From Nitrospinaceae bacterium (GTDB taxonomy: Bacteria; Nitrospinota; Nitrospinia; Nitrospinales; VA-1): a stretch of DNA of 35,595 bases. Positions 1-9,360 of this stretch are shown here, piece after piece. The notes under the pieces were generated by a model, which had not been told where the DNA came from, did no database searches, and saw only the letters and a program-made list of their open reading frames with translations. The DNA lies in NCBI GenBank assembly GCA_029261675.1, contig JAJDBA010000142.1, forward strand, positions 1-35,595, read 5' to 3'. Each line of letters begins with the position of its first letter. Within the stretch, counting starts at the first letter, position 1. The translations under genes were made by a program, and so were the position numbers.

Positions 1-24
1 TCTAAAAACGGACGGGGAACTAAA

Positions 25-136
25 GGCAGAGTTGCTGGGTATCTCACAGCACACACGGGATTTCGCTACCGCTGCTTCCTTCCGGACCTGACGGATTTCA
101 CAAAGCCATGTTGCGTGAGGCCCAACAAAACTGCCC
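25..136 (-). ncRNA. ffs: Signal recognition particle RNA, small bacterial (4.5S) type
   Basis: The minus strand carries the invariant SRP RNA apical core GTCAGGTCCGGAAGGAAGCA (complement of about 73-92), which binds the Ffh M domain. The flanks pair: GGCAG near 135 with CTGCC near 26, and GTTGGG near 125 with CCCAGC near 35, closing one long hairpin of about 110 nt. That size and the lack of an Alu domain fit the short 4.5S class. It lies downstream of tRNA-Ser(GGA) on the same strand. The exact ends are estimated from the terminal pairing. Confidence 0.93.
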
Positions 137-266
137 AAAATTTTTTCCCTCTAACGAGGGGAGGTAATTTCAATAACAATTAACAAACGCCAGCTTGGCT
201 AAAAAAACATATTGCCTCTGCGACGAACAACCCTATTACAAGGGGAGAAATTTTAATCGACTATAT

Positions 267-304
267 TAAAAAGCGCAACACCCATAGCTTACTTGACGGG
301 TGCT
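267..304 (-). terminator. Possible rho-independent terminator after tRNA-Ser(GGA)
   Basis: On the minus strand AGCACCC (304-298) pairs with GGGTGTT (283-277) through one G-U pair across a 14-nt loop, followed by GCGCTTTTTAA. It sits about 25 nt past the CCA end of tRNA-Ser(GGA) and before the SRP RNA. The stem is only seven pairs, so the call is tentative. Confidence 0.4.
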
Positions 305-328
305 AACCTTTGCCTCCACGGTTCGTAG

Positions 329-418
<90 letters not shown>

Positions 419-573
419 CTCAAGTACTCTAAATTTTAATGAAAAAAGGTCGAGACAACGTCGTTATTATCGGACTCACGACGTTTTACCCGACCCAAAA
501 TCGTACTGGCATTTTAGATTTATCCGGCAAAATATTCAATCTTTATATGCTCAAGCATTCCCGCAAAATTTTC

Positions 574-936
574 TCATGTCATCATATCTTTGGGGGTCAA
601 TATCCCCAGAACATTGCTCCCTTCAGTCACAGCAATATGCTTTATTCTCTTCCTTTGCATCATCTCATTGGCATCACTTCGGGTCAGGTAATGGTTTATC
701 GTGATAAGGGGTTTGGACATTACAGAATCGACTTTAGTGGTTTTCGGGTCTAATCCCTTAGCCATAACCCTTTTTACTAAATCCGATGTAGTGATGATTC
801 CAACTGATTCTTCATTTTGCTTAACCAGCAGGCAACTCACTTTTTTTTCTTCCATCTCTTTCGCTGCCTCTTCAACGCTCGCATCAGCATTAACACTCAA
901 GACAGGTGTGGACATGAAATCCTTAATTATCTCCAT
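574..936 (-). CDS. CBS-domain pair protein
   Basis: A 120-residue protein made almost entirely of two CBS motifs (a Bateman module). The first covers about residues 1-60 (start MEIIKDFMSTPVLSV, then VGIITTSDLVKRVM) and the second about 65-120 (VDSVMSKPLITI, then VLGILTPKDMM). Such modules bind adenine nucleotides or similar ligands and act as cytosolic regulators; the partner here is unknown. No catalytic domain is attached. The ATG is preceded by AGGGAAAAAGAACT on the minus strand, a plausible ribosome site. It stands alone between tRNA-Arg and tRNA-Ser(GGA), with a terminator-like hairpin upstream, so it probably has its own promoter. Confidence 0.9.
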   Translation of the reverse strand: MEIIKDFMSTPVLSVNADASVEEAAKEMEEKKVSCLLVKQNEESVGIITTSDLVKRVMAKGLDPKTTKVDSVMSKPLITINHYLTRSDANEMMQRKRIKHIAVTEGSNVLGILTPKDMMT

Positions 937-998
937 AGTTCTTTTTCCCTTTTAAATTTTCCTGTACTTAGAAGATAACAGTTTCGATAAAATTATTC

Positions 999-1034
999 AA
1001 AAAAGAGTCGGTTTTTTGATTTTGAGAAAACCCG
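999..1034 (-). terminator. Terminator-like hairpin between tRNA-Arg and the CBS gene
   Basis: On the minus strand CGGGTTTT (1034-1027) can pair with AAAAACCG (about 1016-1009) with one mismatch, followed by ACTCTTTTTTG. This would end transcription from the tRNA-Arg side before the CBS gene. The AT-rich stem makes it moderately weak. Confidence 0.4.
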
Positions 1035-1130
1035 ATGGTAAAGGTTATGTAGACCTGTGAATGCAGTAACCTCAATGAATTAAGATAAATAGCTTATAGA
1101 TGAGAGATGGTAGAATAGGAAAAAAAAGAG

Positions 1131-1204
1131 TGCGCCCAGCAGGACTCGAACCTGCGACCTACGGTTCCGCAAACCGTCGCTCTATCCAGCTGAGCCATGG
1201 GCGC
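1131..1204 (-). tRNA. tRNA-Arg(GCG)
   Basis: Minus-strand cloverleaf with acceptor GCGCCCA/TGGGCGC, discriminator A and T loop TTCGAGT. The anticodon stem ACGGT/ACCGT has five perfect pairs and closes the loop TTGCGGA, so the anticodon is GCG (Arg, CGC/CGU). CCA is not encoded. Most bacteria use an ACG anticodon (edited to ICG) for this box, so a G34 version is notable. Confidence 0.92.
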
Positions 1205-1229
1205 CTAATTTTTTTAATTATGTATTATA

Positions 1230-1826
1230 TCAGGAAACATCGGCAGGGATATAATCCATTAACTGCAATGCAAATTCATCGTGCTCAAATGCGTACATTG
1301 TCGGGTATTTAGCAAAAGCCCAACCTTCAAATAATGTTTTTCCATTTTCCTCAACTACCAATCGAACCGCAGGGTTCGTCAATTCATTTCCCTTCGAAGA
1401 ATAGCTTTTTTGCGTCATAACAAAGTTTGGCATGAAAGGCCCTACCGTAACTTTAATTGCAGACCCATCCAGCTCAAAACTATCTCCCAAAGAAACCGTT
1501 TTCATCGAGTTTCTTGACTCATCGATTTTATTACGGACCATGATTTTGACTGCTTTCCACTGGCCTTCCACCTCTTGAGGAACTACTATCCCTCGATTAA
1601 TTTTAACACCTTCTTTTACCCCAGGATGAGTCTCGTCTGGGGCTGCCTGCTTTTCGGAATAAGCAGGTTTGGATCCCGATCCTTCATATTTAGGCACATC
1701 AACATCACTGATTTTTTTAGCCTGGGGTAGTGGTGTATCACTATCGCTACTCCCACCACAACCAATGAGCAATGTAACTGCAACCACTAAAGCTAATCCT
1801 GTTTTTCGAATTTTTATAAACTTCAA
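1230..1826 (-). CDS. DUF2155-type lipoprotein
   Basis: A secreted lipoprotein of unknown function. I place the start at a TTG (1826) because AAAGGAAGG precedes it by five bases; the protein then begins MKFIKIRKTGLALVVAVTLL and reaches a clean lipobox LIGC, giving about 198 residues. A longer reading from a TTG at 1847 adds seven residues without a ribosome site. After a low-complexity linker (Ser, Asp, Pro, Lys), the C-terminal half (about 85-198) has the DUF2155 layout: a strand-rich domain with the pattern GKTLFEGWAFAKYP followed by an acidic end. It lies between tRNA genes on the same strand. The family's role is not established. Confidence 0.75.
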   Translation of the reverse strand: MKFIKIRKTGLALVVAVTLLIGCGGSSDSDTPLPQAKKISDVDVPKYEGSGSKPAYSEKQAAPDETHPGVKEGVKINRGIVVPQEVEGQWKAVKIMVRNKIDESRNSMKTVSLGDSFELDGSAIKVTVGPFMPNFVMTQKSYSSKGNELTNPAVRLVVEENGKTLFEGWAFAKYPTMYAFEHDEFALQLMDYIPADVS

Positions 1827-1851
1827 AATAACCTTCCTTTGCAGCAAATAG

Positions 1852-1942
<91 letters not shown>

Positions 1943-2007
1943 ACAATAATTATTCAGTGTCTATTTTCAAAACTTGTTAAATAATCAACAACCCTTACAG
2001 CAAGTAA

Positions 2008-2093
2008 TGGCGGAGGGAGTAGGATTCGAACCCACGGAACTTTCGTTCAACGGTTTTCAAGACCGCCGCCTTAAACCACTCGGCCATCCCTCC
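2008..2093 (-). tRNA. tRNA-Ser(UGA), CCA encoded
   Basis: Acceptor GGAGGGA/TCCCTCC, long variable arm, T loop TTCGAAT and encoded CCA on the minus strand. The anticodon loop CTTGAAA gives anticodon TGA, which reads UCA and other UCN codons. It lies about 100 nt downstream of serS on the same strand, so the synthetase and its substrate may share transcription. Confidence 0.96.
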
Positions 2094-2193
2094 TGAATAT
2101 TTTTGGACTGCGCTTATATTTATCTACTTGTAGAAAAAAGTCAAGCGCGCTATTTTCAGGGTTTAAGCTTTATAAATCAAGTAGAACTCGATA

Positions 2194-3471
2194 TCAAGTG
2201 GATAAAACCTCGCGCCCCTGTAAATAAGGTCGTATGGCTTCTGGGACGGTAACGGTTCCATCAGCATTTTGATAGTTTTCCAATATCGCCACAAACAACC
2301 TACCTGCCGCTAGACCTGATCCATTCAACGTATGAACAAACTCCGGTTTTCCTCCCGTTTTCTTTTTACATCGTATTTTTGCGCGACGTGCCTGGTAATC
2401 TATAAAATTAGAACAAGACGATATTTCTCGATAAGTATTCTGACTGGGCAACCATACTTCCAAGTCATAAGTTTTCGCTGCTGAAAACCCTAAGTCCCCC
2501 ACACATAACTCCATAACACGATAATGCAAATTCAATTTCTTTAAAATTAATTCCGCATTTTGCACCAGTTTCTCCAGTTCCGTGTTTGAATCTTCGGGTT
2601 TGGAAAATTTTACCAGTTCCACTTTGTCAAACTGATGTTGCCGAATCAATCCCTGAGTATCTTTCCCATAAGAACCTGCTTCCCGTCTAAAACAAGGGGT
2701 GTAAGCCGCATAACAAACAGGAAGAGATTCTTCTTCAAGAATCTCATCTCTATGAAAATTTGTAACAGGAACCTCCGCTGTAGGGATAAGAAAAAGCGGA
2801 TCGTTTTTCATAGCAAAGAGTTCTTCTCCAAACTTAGGCAATTGGCCTGTGCCCAATAAGCTTTCCTCGTTGACCAGAAAAGGCGGATAGAGCTCTTCAT
2901 ATCCATTTTCCTGAGTCTGTACATCAACCATGAAGTTAATCAAACCCCTTAGCAATGCAGCGCCCGCACCTCGGTAAACAGCAAATCTCGCCCCAGAAAT
3001 TTTGGCGGCTCGCTTTAAATCTATTAGTCCAAGCTTTTCACCTAGTTCAACATGGTTAAGAGATTCACCTGTAAAATCAGGCTTGGTTCCCCATTCTCGG
3101 ATAAACCTATTGCTGGATTCATCAACACCATCAGGAATATTTTCATCTGGTAAATTAGGAATGCCCAGCAATTTCTCATGGATGATGGTTTCTAATCCTT
3201 CGACTTTTTCATCTAATTCTTTTATGAAAACATTCAGGTTTTTTACTTCATCCATTTGTTTGGATGCATCTTGTCCTTGCTGTTTAAGCTTTCCAACTTC
3301 TGCAGAAAGTTTCTTTTTTTTATTTTTAAGCTGTTCAGATTCCTGAAGACCTTCTCGCCTTTCTTCCTCTTGCCGTAACAAGTCGTCTAAATCAGGAAAT
3401 TTTCCATTGCGACGTTCGAGACCCGTTTTTACAACCTGAATATTTTCGCGGATAAATTTTATATCTAACAT
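2194..3471 (-). CDS. serS: Serine--tRNA ligase
   Basis: Class II aminoacyl-tRNA synthetase that charges tRNA-Ser (and tRNA-Sec where present) with serine. The 425 residues match the usual length. The N-terminal start MLDIKFIRENIQVVKTGLE and about residues 30-105 form the long antiparallel coiled-coil tRNA-binding arm (rich in E, K, L). The class II core follows, with the motif 2 region ending in CFRREAGSYGKDTQG and motif 3 near LNGSGLAAGRLFVAILENYQ. The ATG overlaps the stop of the upstream TPR lipoprotein (TAATG), so the two are translationally coupled. Three tRNA-Ser genes lie downstream on the same strand. Confidence 0.98.
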   Translation of the reverse strand: MLDIKFIRENIQVVKTGLERRNGKFPDLDDLLRQEEERREGLQESEQLKNKKKKLSAEVGKLKQQGQDASKQMDEVKNLNVFIKELDEKVEGLETIIHEKLLGIPNLPDENIPDGVDESSNRFIREWGTKPDFTGESLNHVELGEKLGLIDLKRAAKISGARFAVYRGAGAALLRGLINFMVDVQTQENGYEELYPPFLVNEESLLGTGQLPKFGEELFAMKNDPLFLIPTAEVPVTNFHRDEILEEESLPVCYAAYTPCFRREAGSYGKDTQGLIRQHQFDKVELVKFSKPEDSNTELEKLVQNAELILKKLNLHYRVMELCVGDLGFSAAKTYDLEVWLPSQNTYREISSCSNFIDYQARRAKIRCKKKTGGKPEFVHTLNGSGLAAGRLFVAILENYQNADGTVTVPEAIRPYLQGREVLST

Positions 3472-4271
3472 TATCTTTTCTTTTCAATCCTTTTTTCTAT
3501 TCCCACTAATTTCATTTTCAATATTGAAGGAAACGAGTATTGCCCTTCTAAAGCCTTGAAACGGTTATAGGCATCTTGAAGATGACCTTCTTCTTCCAAA
3601 CAAGATGCAACCACAAAGTCCATTTCTGATTTAAATCGACTATTAGAATATTCCAGGTTGAAATGCCGGTATTGCTCTCTCGCTTCCGGGCAACGGTTAA
3701 GAGCGTAAAGAATTTCTATGATCTTAAATTTTGTTTCCTCAGCCCAAGGACTTTTCGGGTAATTTTCAAGAAGGATCTGTAGTTCCACCAAGGCTTGTTC
3801 ATAATTTTGTTTTTTATAATAAATGGAAGCAATTCTATATTGGTGGTCACCATCCGATTGTTCTTTTTTGTAAAAATTAATCAGGTTCTGATATTCAATG
3901 ATAGCTTGATCGTAATCCTTTAAACCAAATTCGGCTATTTCTGCGATATATTTCTGCGCGTCATAACTAAACGGCCCCTGCCGGTTCATTTGCCGAACTT
4001 CCTGAAAATAATTGAGCGCTCGGGTACTGTTATCCAAACTGAAATGATGGATTTCACCCATTCTGAAAAGAGCTTCTTCGGCTTTTGGTCCCGAAGGGTG
4101 TTCTTTTAACACTTCGTTTAATAGTTCGAGCGCGCTGTGGTTGTGCCCCTGGATCCATTCTTCATTAGCTTTATCAATTAACGGGTCATTTTTTTCACCA
4201 CAGGAAACCAGAAAAAACAAGGCAGAAAATAAAATAGATAGTATTAGGGCGGGAAAAACTTTTTTATACAT
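3471..4271 (-). CDS. TPR-repeat lipoprotein, BamD/YbgF-like
   Basis: Probable periplasmic lipoprotein of 266 residues. A signal peptide with a hydrophobic run (LILSILFSALFFL) ends in the lipobox LVSC at about residue 24. The remainder is helical with tetratricopeptide-like repeats of about 35 residues, e.g. HNHSALELLNEVLKEHP, KDYDQAIIEYQNLINFYK and QNYEQALVELQILLENYP. This layout resembles BamD (outer-membrane protein assembly) and CpoB/YbgF-type scaffolds, but there is no clear assignment. It sits 28 nt downstream of gyrA and overlaps serS, so it is inside a gyrB-gyrA-serS transcription unit. Function in this organism is unknown. Confidence 0.8.
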   Translation of the reverse strand: MYKKVFPALILSILFSALFFLVSCGEKNDPLIDKANEEWIQGHNHSALELLNEVLKEHPSGPKAEEALFRMGEIHHFSLDNSTRALNYFQEVRQMNRQGPFSYDAQKYIAEIAEFGLKDYDQAIIEYQNLINFYKKEQSDGDHQYRIASIYYKKQNYEQALVELQILLENYPKSPWAEETKFKIIEILYALNRCPEAREQYRHFNLEYSNSRFKSEMDFVVASCLEEEGHLQDAYNRFKALEGQYSFPSILKMKLVGIEKRIEKKR

Positions 4272-4299
4272 ATTTTAAAAAACGAAACCTCAGTTTGTT

Positions 4300-6717
4300 T
4301 TATTCAACCAGTTTTTCGACGCTCACAACCTGATTCGAGTCGCCAGTTCCAACCAGTCTAACTCCCTGGGTATTGCGACCAATAACAGAAATCTCATTGA
4401 CCTTCATTCGAACAATATTTCCATCAGAGGTGATAACTAAAAGCTCATCGCTTTCGGTTACTTGTTGGATGCCCACAACTGTACCAATTTTTTCATTACA
4501 TCGAATAGTCATAACTCCCAGCCCGCCTCGCCCCTGAACAGGGTACTCTTCCAACCGAGTTCTTTTTCCGTAACCATTGGAGGTTACAGTAAGAAGCATA
4601 TTACCGGGGTGCACAATTTCAGCTCCAACCACGAGATCATCTGCCTTCAAACGAATTCCCCTCACCCCTCTTCCCGTTCGACCAATGGGGCGAGCTTCCT
4701 TTTCAGAAAAGCGAATTGAAAACCCTTTTGCAGTTGCCAGCAAAATATCGCTTTCTCCATCACATAATTCAGCACCAATCAGTCGATCTCCATCATCAAT
4801 GGTCAAGCCGATAACCCCTCCCTGCCTGGGTTTGCTGTATGCCATTAATGAGGTTTTCTTTACAATTCCACGTTCCGTGGCAACCATTACAAACTTATCC
4901 TCTTCAAACTCCCGAACAGATAAAATACTGGCAATCGATTCACCTGGCTGCAAGTTCAATAAGTTGGCAATGGACTTTCCTTTCGCAATCCGACTTGCAT
5001 CTGGAATGGAAAAAACCCGTAACCAATGAACCTTACCTAAACTGGTAAACACGAGAAGATGGCTGAGTGTAGAAGATATAAAAAGTTTTTCAACAACATC
5101 TTCTTCTTTAAGATCCATTCCACGAATCCCTTTACCACCACGTCTTTGAGCCCTATAGTTATCAACAGAATGACGCTTGATATAGCCACTACGGGTATAA
5201 ACCACCACGGTATCTTCATCGGCGATCAGGTCTTCCATAAGAAGATCCCCTTCATCCGTTTCTGCTATCTCTGTTCGCCGTCCCTCGTTATACTTGGTCT
5301 TTATTTCAACCAACTCATCCCGAATGATTTTTAATTTAACCCCTTCATTAGCCAAGATATAAAGGTATTCTTCTATCTTTTTGCGGATGTCCTCTAATTC
5401 ATCAACAATTTTCTGCCGTTCTAAACCCGTCAAGCGTTGCAATCTCATTTCAAGTATTGCTTTTGCCTGAATTTCTGACAGGGCAAATGTAGACATGAGG
5501 CCTTCTCGCGCAGATACAGGGTCCTCCGCATTACGGATGAGCTTCACCACTTCATCTAGATTATCCAGAGCGATTTTTAAACCCTCCAGAATATGTTCCT
5601 TTTCTCTGGCTTTTTTAAGATCATATTCCGTTCGAAGAGTTACAACTTCTTTTCGGAACAAAACGAAGTAGCGCAAAAACTCTTTCAGATTTAAAACTCT
5701 AGGTTGCTGGTTAACCAAAGCAAGGAGAATTACCCCAAAGGTATCCTGAAGCTGAGTATTTTTATAAAGGGTATTCAACACAACCTGCCCCATCACACCC
5801 TTCTTTAACTCAACAACAACCCGAACCCCATCACGGTCTGACTCATCTCTTAAATCTGAAATTCCTTCCAGTTTTTTGTCTCTCACTAGCTCGGCTATTT
5901 TTTCAACCAAACGAGCCTTGTTAACTTGGAAAGGCAATTCGTTAATTATGATCCTTTCCCGATCTCCCTTTTCCATTGTTTCAATTTCTGCACGGCCTCT
6001 TACGCGGATTATTCCACGCCCCGTTTTGTAGGCAGAAACGATCCCATTTCTCCCCTGAATGATTCCGTGAGTGGGGAAGTCTGGACCTTTCACAATTTGT
6101 AAAAGATCATCAATCGAACATTCCGGCTCCTCAATAACGTGAATGGCCGCATCCACAACTTCTACCAAATTATGTGGCGGAATATTAGTAGCCATGCCAA
6201 CAGCAATTCCTGAAGATCCATTTACTAAAAGATTAGGAAAGCTAGCTGGAAGAACAGAGGGTTCTTTCGTTGACTCATCGTAGTTAGGAATGAACTGAAC
6301 GGTTTCTTTTTCGAGGTCACGCAACAACTCGCCGGTAATCTCCTGCATACGGATTTCGGTATAACGCATCGCAGCGGCGGAGTCTCCATCAATGGAACCG
6401 AAGTTACCCTGACCATCAATCAGAGGATTTCTTAGAGAAAACTCCTGAGCTAGGCGAACAATAGTGTCATAAACAGCCTGATCACCATGGGGATGATATT
6501 TACCAATAACATCACCAACGATTCTCGCTGATTTTTTGTATGGCTTATTAAAAACGTTTCCCGTTTCATGCATGGCAAACAAAACACGGCGATGTACCGG
6601 TTTTAAACCATCTCTGATATCCGGTAGAGCACGACCAACGATTACGCTCATCGCGTAATCAAGGTATGCACTTTTCATTTCATCATCAATGTTTATCGGG
6701 TCGATCGTTTCCGGCAT
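4300..6717 (-). CDS. gyrA: DNA gyrase subunit A
   Basis: Breakage-reunion subunit of type IIA topoisomerase gyrase, which introduces negative supercoils with GyrB. I choose the ATG at 6717 (MPETIDPINID) because GAAAGG lies seven bases upstream; a TTG at 6732 would add MKGKL and itself overlaps that ribosome site. The catalytic tyrosine is Tyr119 in AAAMRYTEIRM. The C-terminal domain contains the GyrA box QRRGGKG, separating it from ParC, followed by beta-pinwheel blades. The quinolone-determining segment reads GKYHPHGDQAVYD: Gln80 occupies the E. coli Ser83 position, while the Asp87 equivalent (Asp84) is kept. About 805 residues, normal. It is 25 nt downstream of the longer reading of gyrB's stop, in one operon. 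Confidence 0.98.
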   Translation of the reverse strand: MPETIDPINIDDEMKSAYLDYAMSVIVGRALPDIRDGLKPVHRRVLFAMHETGNVFNKPYKKSARIVGDVIGKYHPHGDQAVYDTIVRLAQEFSLRNPLIDGQGNFGSIDGDSAAAMRYTEIRMQEITGELLRDLEKETVQFIPNYDESTKEPSVLPASFPNLLVNGSSGIAVGMATNIPPHNLVEVVDAAIHVIEEPECSIDDLLQIVKGPDFPTHGIIQGRNGIVSAYKTGRGIIRVRGRAEIETMEKGDRERIIINELPFQVNKARLVEKIAELVRDKKLEGISDLRDESDRDGVRVVVELKKGVMGQVVLNTLYKNTQLQDTFGVILLALVNQQPRVLNLKEFLRYFVLFRKEVVTLRTEYDLKKAREKEHILEGLKIALDNLDEVVKLIRNAEDPVSAREGLMSTFALSEIQAKAILEMRLQRLTGLERQKIVDELEDIRKKIEEYLYILANEGVKLKIIRDELVEIKTKYNEGRRTEIAETDEGDLLMEDLIADEDTVVVYTRSGYIKRHSVDNYRAQRRGGKGIRGMDLKEEDVVEKLFISSTLSHLLVFTSLGKVHWLRVFSIPDASRIAKGKSIANLLNLQPGESIASILSVREFEEDKFVMVATERGIVKKTSLMAYSKPRQGGVIGLTIDDGDRLIGAELCDGESDILLATAKGFSIRFSEKEARPIGRTGRGVRGIRLKADDLVVGAEIVHPGNMLLTVTSNGYGKRTRLEEYPVQGRGGLGVMTIRCNEKIGTVVGIQQVTESDELLVITSDGNIVRMKVNEISVIGRNTQGVRLVGTGDSNQVVSVEKLVE

Positions 6718-6757
6718 CAATTTGCCTTTCAAAGAAAAAAATTTTAAAAACTAATTA

Positions 6758-9358
6758 TTAAACATCCAGGTTTCTTGCTTGTAACGCGTTTTTCTGGATA
6801 AAGTCTCGGCGCGGCTCTACTTCTTCACCCATTAAAGTAGTAAACAGATCTTCAGAAGCCACCAGATCATCTGCACGGACCTGTAAAAGTACCCTTACCT
6901 CAGGGTCCATTGTTGTCTCCCATAATTGTTCAGGGTTCATTTCCCCCAGACCTTTATAGCGCTGAATATAAATACCTTTTTTTGCCATCTCTAAAACCGC
7001 CTGCAACAAACCATGTTTAGAATTCACAGAAGTGCTCTCCCCGTTGTTATGTAATACAAAGGGAGGGTAGTCTTTAGATTTAATAGGTTTATAGATTTCC
7101 ATAATGTTTTGAATGATTACAGATTCCATAAACTCCGGATTCAATTTGATTTCAAAATCACGACCATTATTAGAACCAAAAAATACAACATTGTAGGTTT
7201 TGCTGTCTTGATCAAAATCTATTGAAAGAGCTACATCTTTTAGTTCTTTATTTAAATCTACCTTCTCAAACTCATGGGTCGTCTTTATTGTAGAAAAATC
7301 AGCTTCTTGTTCATTTATCTCAATAAGAAATTCTTTTAATCTGTTTTTCTTATCAGCATTAAGGTTAATGCTTTTTTTAAATTTGATCGGAATATTTAAA
7401 TACTCCTTTTTATATTCAAATTTATTCTTATTTTCTTCGTCGATTAATCCATCAAGAAGTTGAATGGCTGCGGCAAGAACATGTTCCAGCTTTTCAAAAT
7501 CGCTTCGTTCAACGTTTAAATTAATCAACACATTTAAAAAAGCTTGTGGAATGTTGTTTTTAACAACACGGCTAAAACATTCTTCGAATTTAAAAAGGTT
7601 ATCGATTAAAGCTTTTAATTCGAGACCGGATATTTTTTCATCGCTTTGACTATTAGATATTTCCAGTTTTTCTGTTCCCTGATCCATTAAATACTGGAAT
7701 AAGAGCTTCTCATCTTTTAAATAGTTTTCTTTTTTACCTTTTTTAATTTTATAAAGCGGTGGTTGTGCAATATACAAATAACCGTTTTCAATAATTTGTG
7801 GCATTTGTCGGAAAAAGAATGTTAGGAGAAGCGTTCTAATGTGTGAACCGTCGACATCCGCATCTGTCATAATTATTACTTTGTGGTAGCGGAGTTTTTC
7901 CAGTTTAAAATCGCCGCCAATTCCTGTTCCTAGAGCAGTAATTAAGGTTCTAATTTCTTGATTGCCAATCATTTTTTCTGCTCTGGCTTTTTCTACATTC
8001 AAAATTTTCCCGCGCATGGGTAATATGGCTTGGTTTTTACGGTTCCTACCTTGTTTTGCAGAACCTCCAGCCGAGTCTCCCTCTACAATATAAAGTTCAG
8101 AAAGTGCAGGGTCTTTTTCGGAACAGTCGGCTAGTTTTCCCGGGAGGGAGCTGACTTCCAATGCGCTTTTTCTTCTTACTAAATCTTTAGCTTTTTTTGC
8201 CGCTTCTCTTGCCTGGGCGGCACCAATTACTTTGGAAACAATTTTTTTGGCAACAGCAGGTTGTTCTTCAAAAAACTGTCCCAATTTTTCATTCACTATT
8301 TGCTCAACAATACCTTTTACTTCGGTATTACCGAGTTTCCCTTTTGTCTGACCTTCAAACTGGGGTTCCGGGATTTTTATGCTTAACACAAGAATGAGAC
8401 CTTCTCTTACATCATCACCCGTCAAACTTACATTGGTGTTTTTAAGCATATTGTTCTGGGTCGCATAACTATTTACCGTTCTTGTCAATGCCGACCTAAA
8501 CCCACTTAAGTGGGTACCCCCATCTCTGGTATTCACATTGTTTACAAAAGTAAACATTTCTTCTGCATAACTATCGTTATATTGCAATGCTACTTGGAGG
8601 TCACAATCATCTTTATCTCTCTCAATATAAATAGGTTCTGGATGAAGAACCTTTTTGTTTTTTCCCAAGTGTTCTATAAAAGAAACAATTCCTCCCTCAA
8701 AAATAAATTCATTGTCTTTACCATCTCTTTCATCATGAATATGTATTTTTAAGCCCTTATTTAGAAAAGCTAACTCTCTCAATCTATTAGATAAAATTTC
8801 AAACCTAAAATTTAAGTCTTCAAAAATTTCAGCATCTGCTTTAAATCTAATACGAGTACCCGTAGAGTTTGTTTCTCCTATAACTTCAAGTGTGGAGACT
8901 GGTTTTCCTTTTTTATATTGCTGAGTATGGATTTTTCCTTCTGTTTTTATTTCAAGTTGCAACGTTTCCGACAAAGCATTTACAACGGATACACCAACCC
9001 CATGCAACCCTGCTGAAACTTTATAAGTATCTTTATCAAATTTTCCCCCAGCATGAAGAACGGTCATAACAACTTCAGCCGCGGACACATTTCTATCTGA
9101 ATGCATACCAACGGGTATTCCTCTGCCATCGTCTGATACAGTGACTGTTCCATCAATATGAAGGATAACCTCTATCTCTTTACAAAATCCCGAAATAGCT
9201 TCATCTACGCTGTTATCAACCAGTTCAAATATCAAATGATGCAAACCATCAATACCTGTTCCACCGATATACATTGCCGGTCTTTTTCTTACGGCTTCGA
9301 GACCTTCAAGAATTTTTATGTTAGATGAGTCGTATACTTTTTTTTCTGATGATTCCAT
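6758..9358 (-). CDS. gyrB: DNA gyrase subunit B
   Basis: ATPase subunit of gyrase. The N-terminal GHKL domain shows RKRPAMYIGGTG, ELVDNSVDEA, DDGRGIPVG and AGLHGVGVSVVNALS (about residues 25-125). The transducer follows (about 220-390), then the TOPRIM domain with IVEGDSAGGSAKQGR, PMRGKILNVEKA and the metal-binding MTDADVDGSHIRTLLL. Between the TOPRIM halves, about residues 555-750, there is a large insert rich in Lys, Glu and Asn, similar in position to the insert of gammaproteobacterial GyrB; this explains 866 residues against about 640 in uninserted forms. The tail holds QRYKGLGEMNPEQLWETTMD. The ATG has CCAGG six bases upstream. Promoter and oriC elements lie directly upstream. Confidence 0.98.
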   Translation of the reverse strand: MESSEKKVYDSSNIKILEGLEAVRKRPAMYIGGTGIDGLHHLIFELVDNSVDEAISGFCKEIEVILHIDGTVTVSDDGRGIPVGMHSDRNVSAAEVVMTVLHAGGKFDKDTYKVSAGLHGVGVSVVNALSETLQLEIKTEGKIHTQQYKKGKPVSTLEVIGETNSTGTRIRFKADAEIFEDLNFRFEILSNRLRELAFLNKGLKIHIHDERDGKDNEFIFEGGIVSFIEHLGKNKKVLHPEPIYIERDKDDCDLQVALQYNDSYAEEMFTFVNNVNTRDGGTHLSGFRSALTRTVNSYATQNNMLKNTNVSLTGDDVREGLILVLSIKIPEPQFEGQTKGKLGNTEVKGIVEQIVNEKLGQFFEEQPAVAKKIVSKVIGAAQAREAAKKAKDLVRRKSALEVSSLPGKLADCSEKDPALSELYIVEGDSAGGSAKQGRNRKNQAILPMRGKILNVEKARAEKMIGNQEIRTLITALGTGIGGDFKLEKLRYHKVIIMTDADVDGSHIRTLLLTFFFRQMPQIIENGYLYIAQPPLYKIKKGKKENYLKDEKLLFQYLMDQGTEKLEISNSQSDEKISGLELKALIDNLFKFEECFSRVVKNNIPQAFLNVLINLNVERSDFEKLEHVLAAAIQLLDGLIDEENKNKFEYKKEYLNIPIKFKKSINLNADKKNRLKEFLIEINEQEADFSTIKTTHEFEKVDLNKELKDVALSIDFDQDSKTYNVVFFGSNNGRDFEIKLNPEFMESVIIQNIMEIYKPIKSKDYPPFVLHNNGESTSVNSKHGLLQAVLEMAKKGIYIQRYKGLGEMNPEQLWETTMDPEVRVLLQVRADDLVASEDLFTTLMGEEVEPRRDFIQKNALQARNLDV

Positions 9359-9360
9359 AG

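Noticed and set aside
148..160. CCCTC-TAAC-GAGGG hairpin upstream of the SRP RNA
   Set aside because: Only five pairs, and the flanking T run is on the wrong side for a terminator on either strand.
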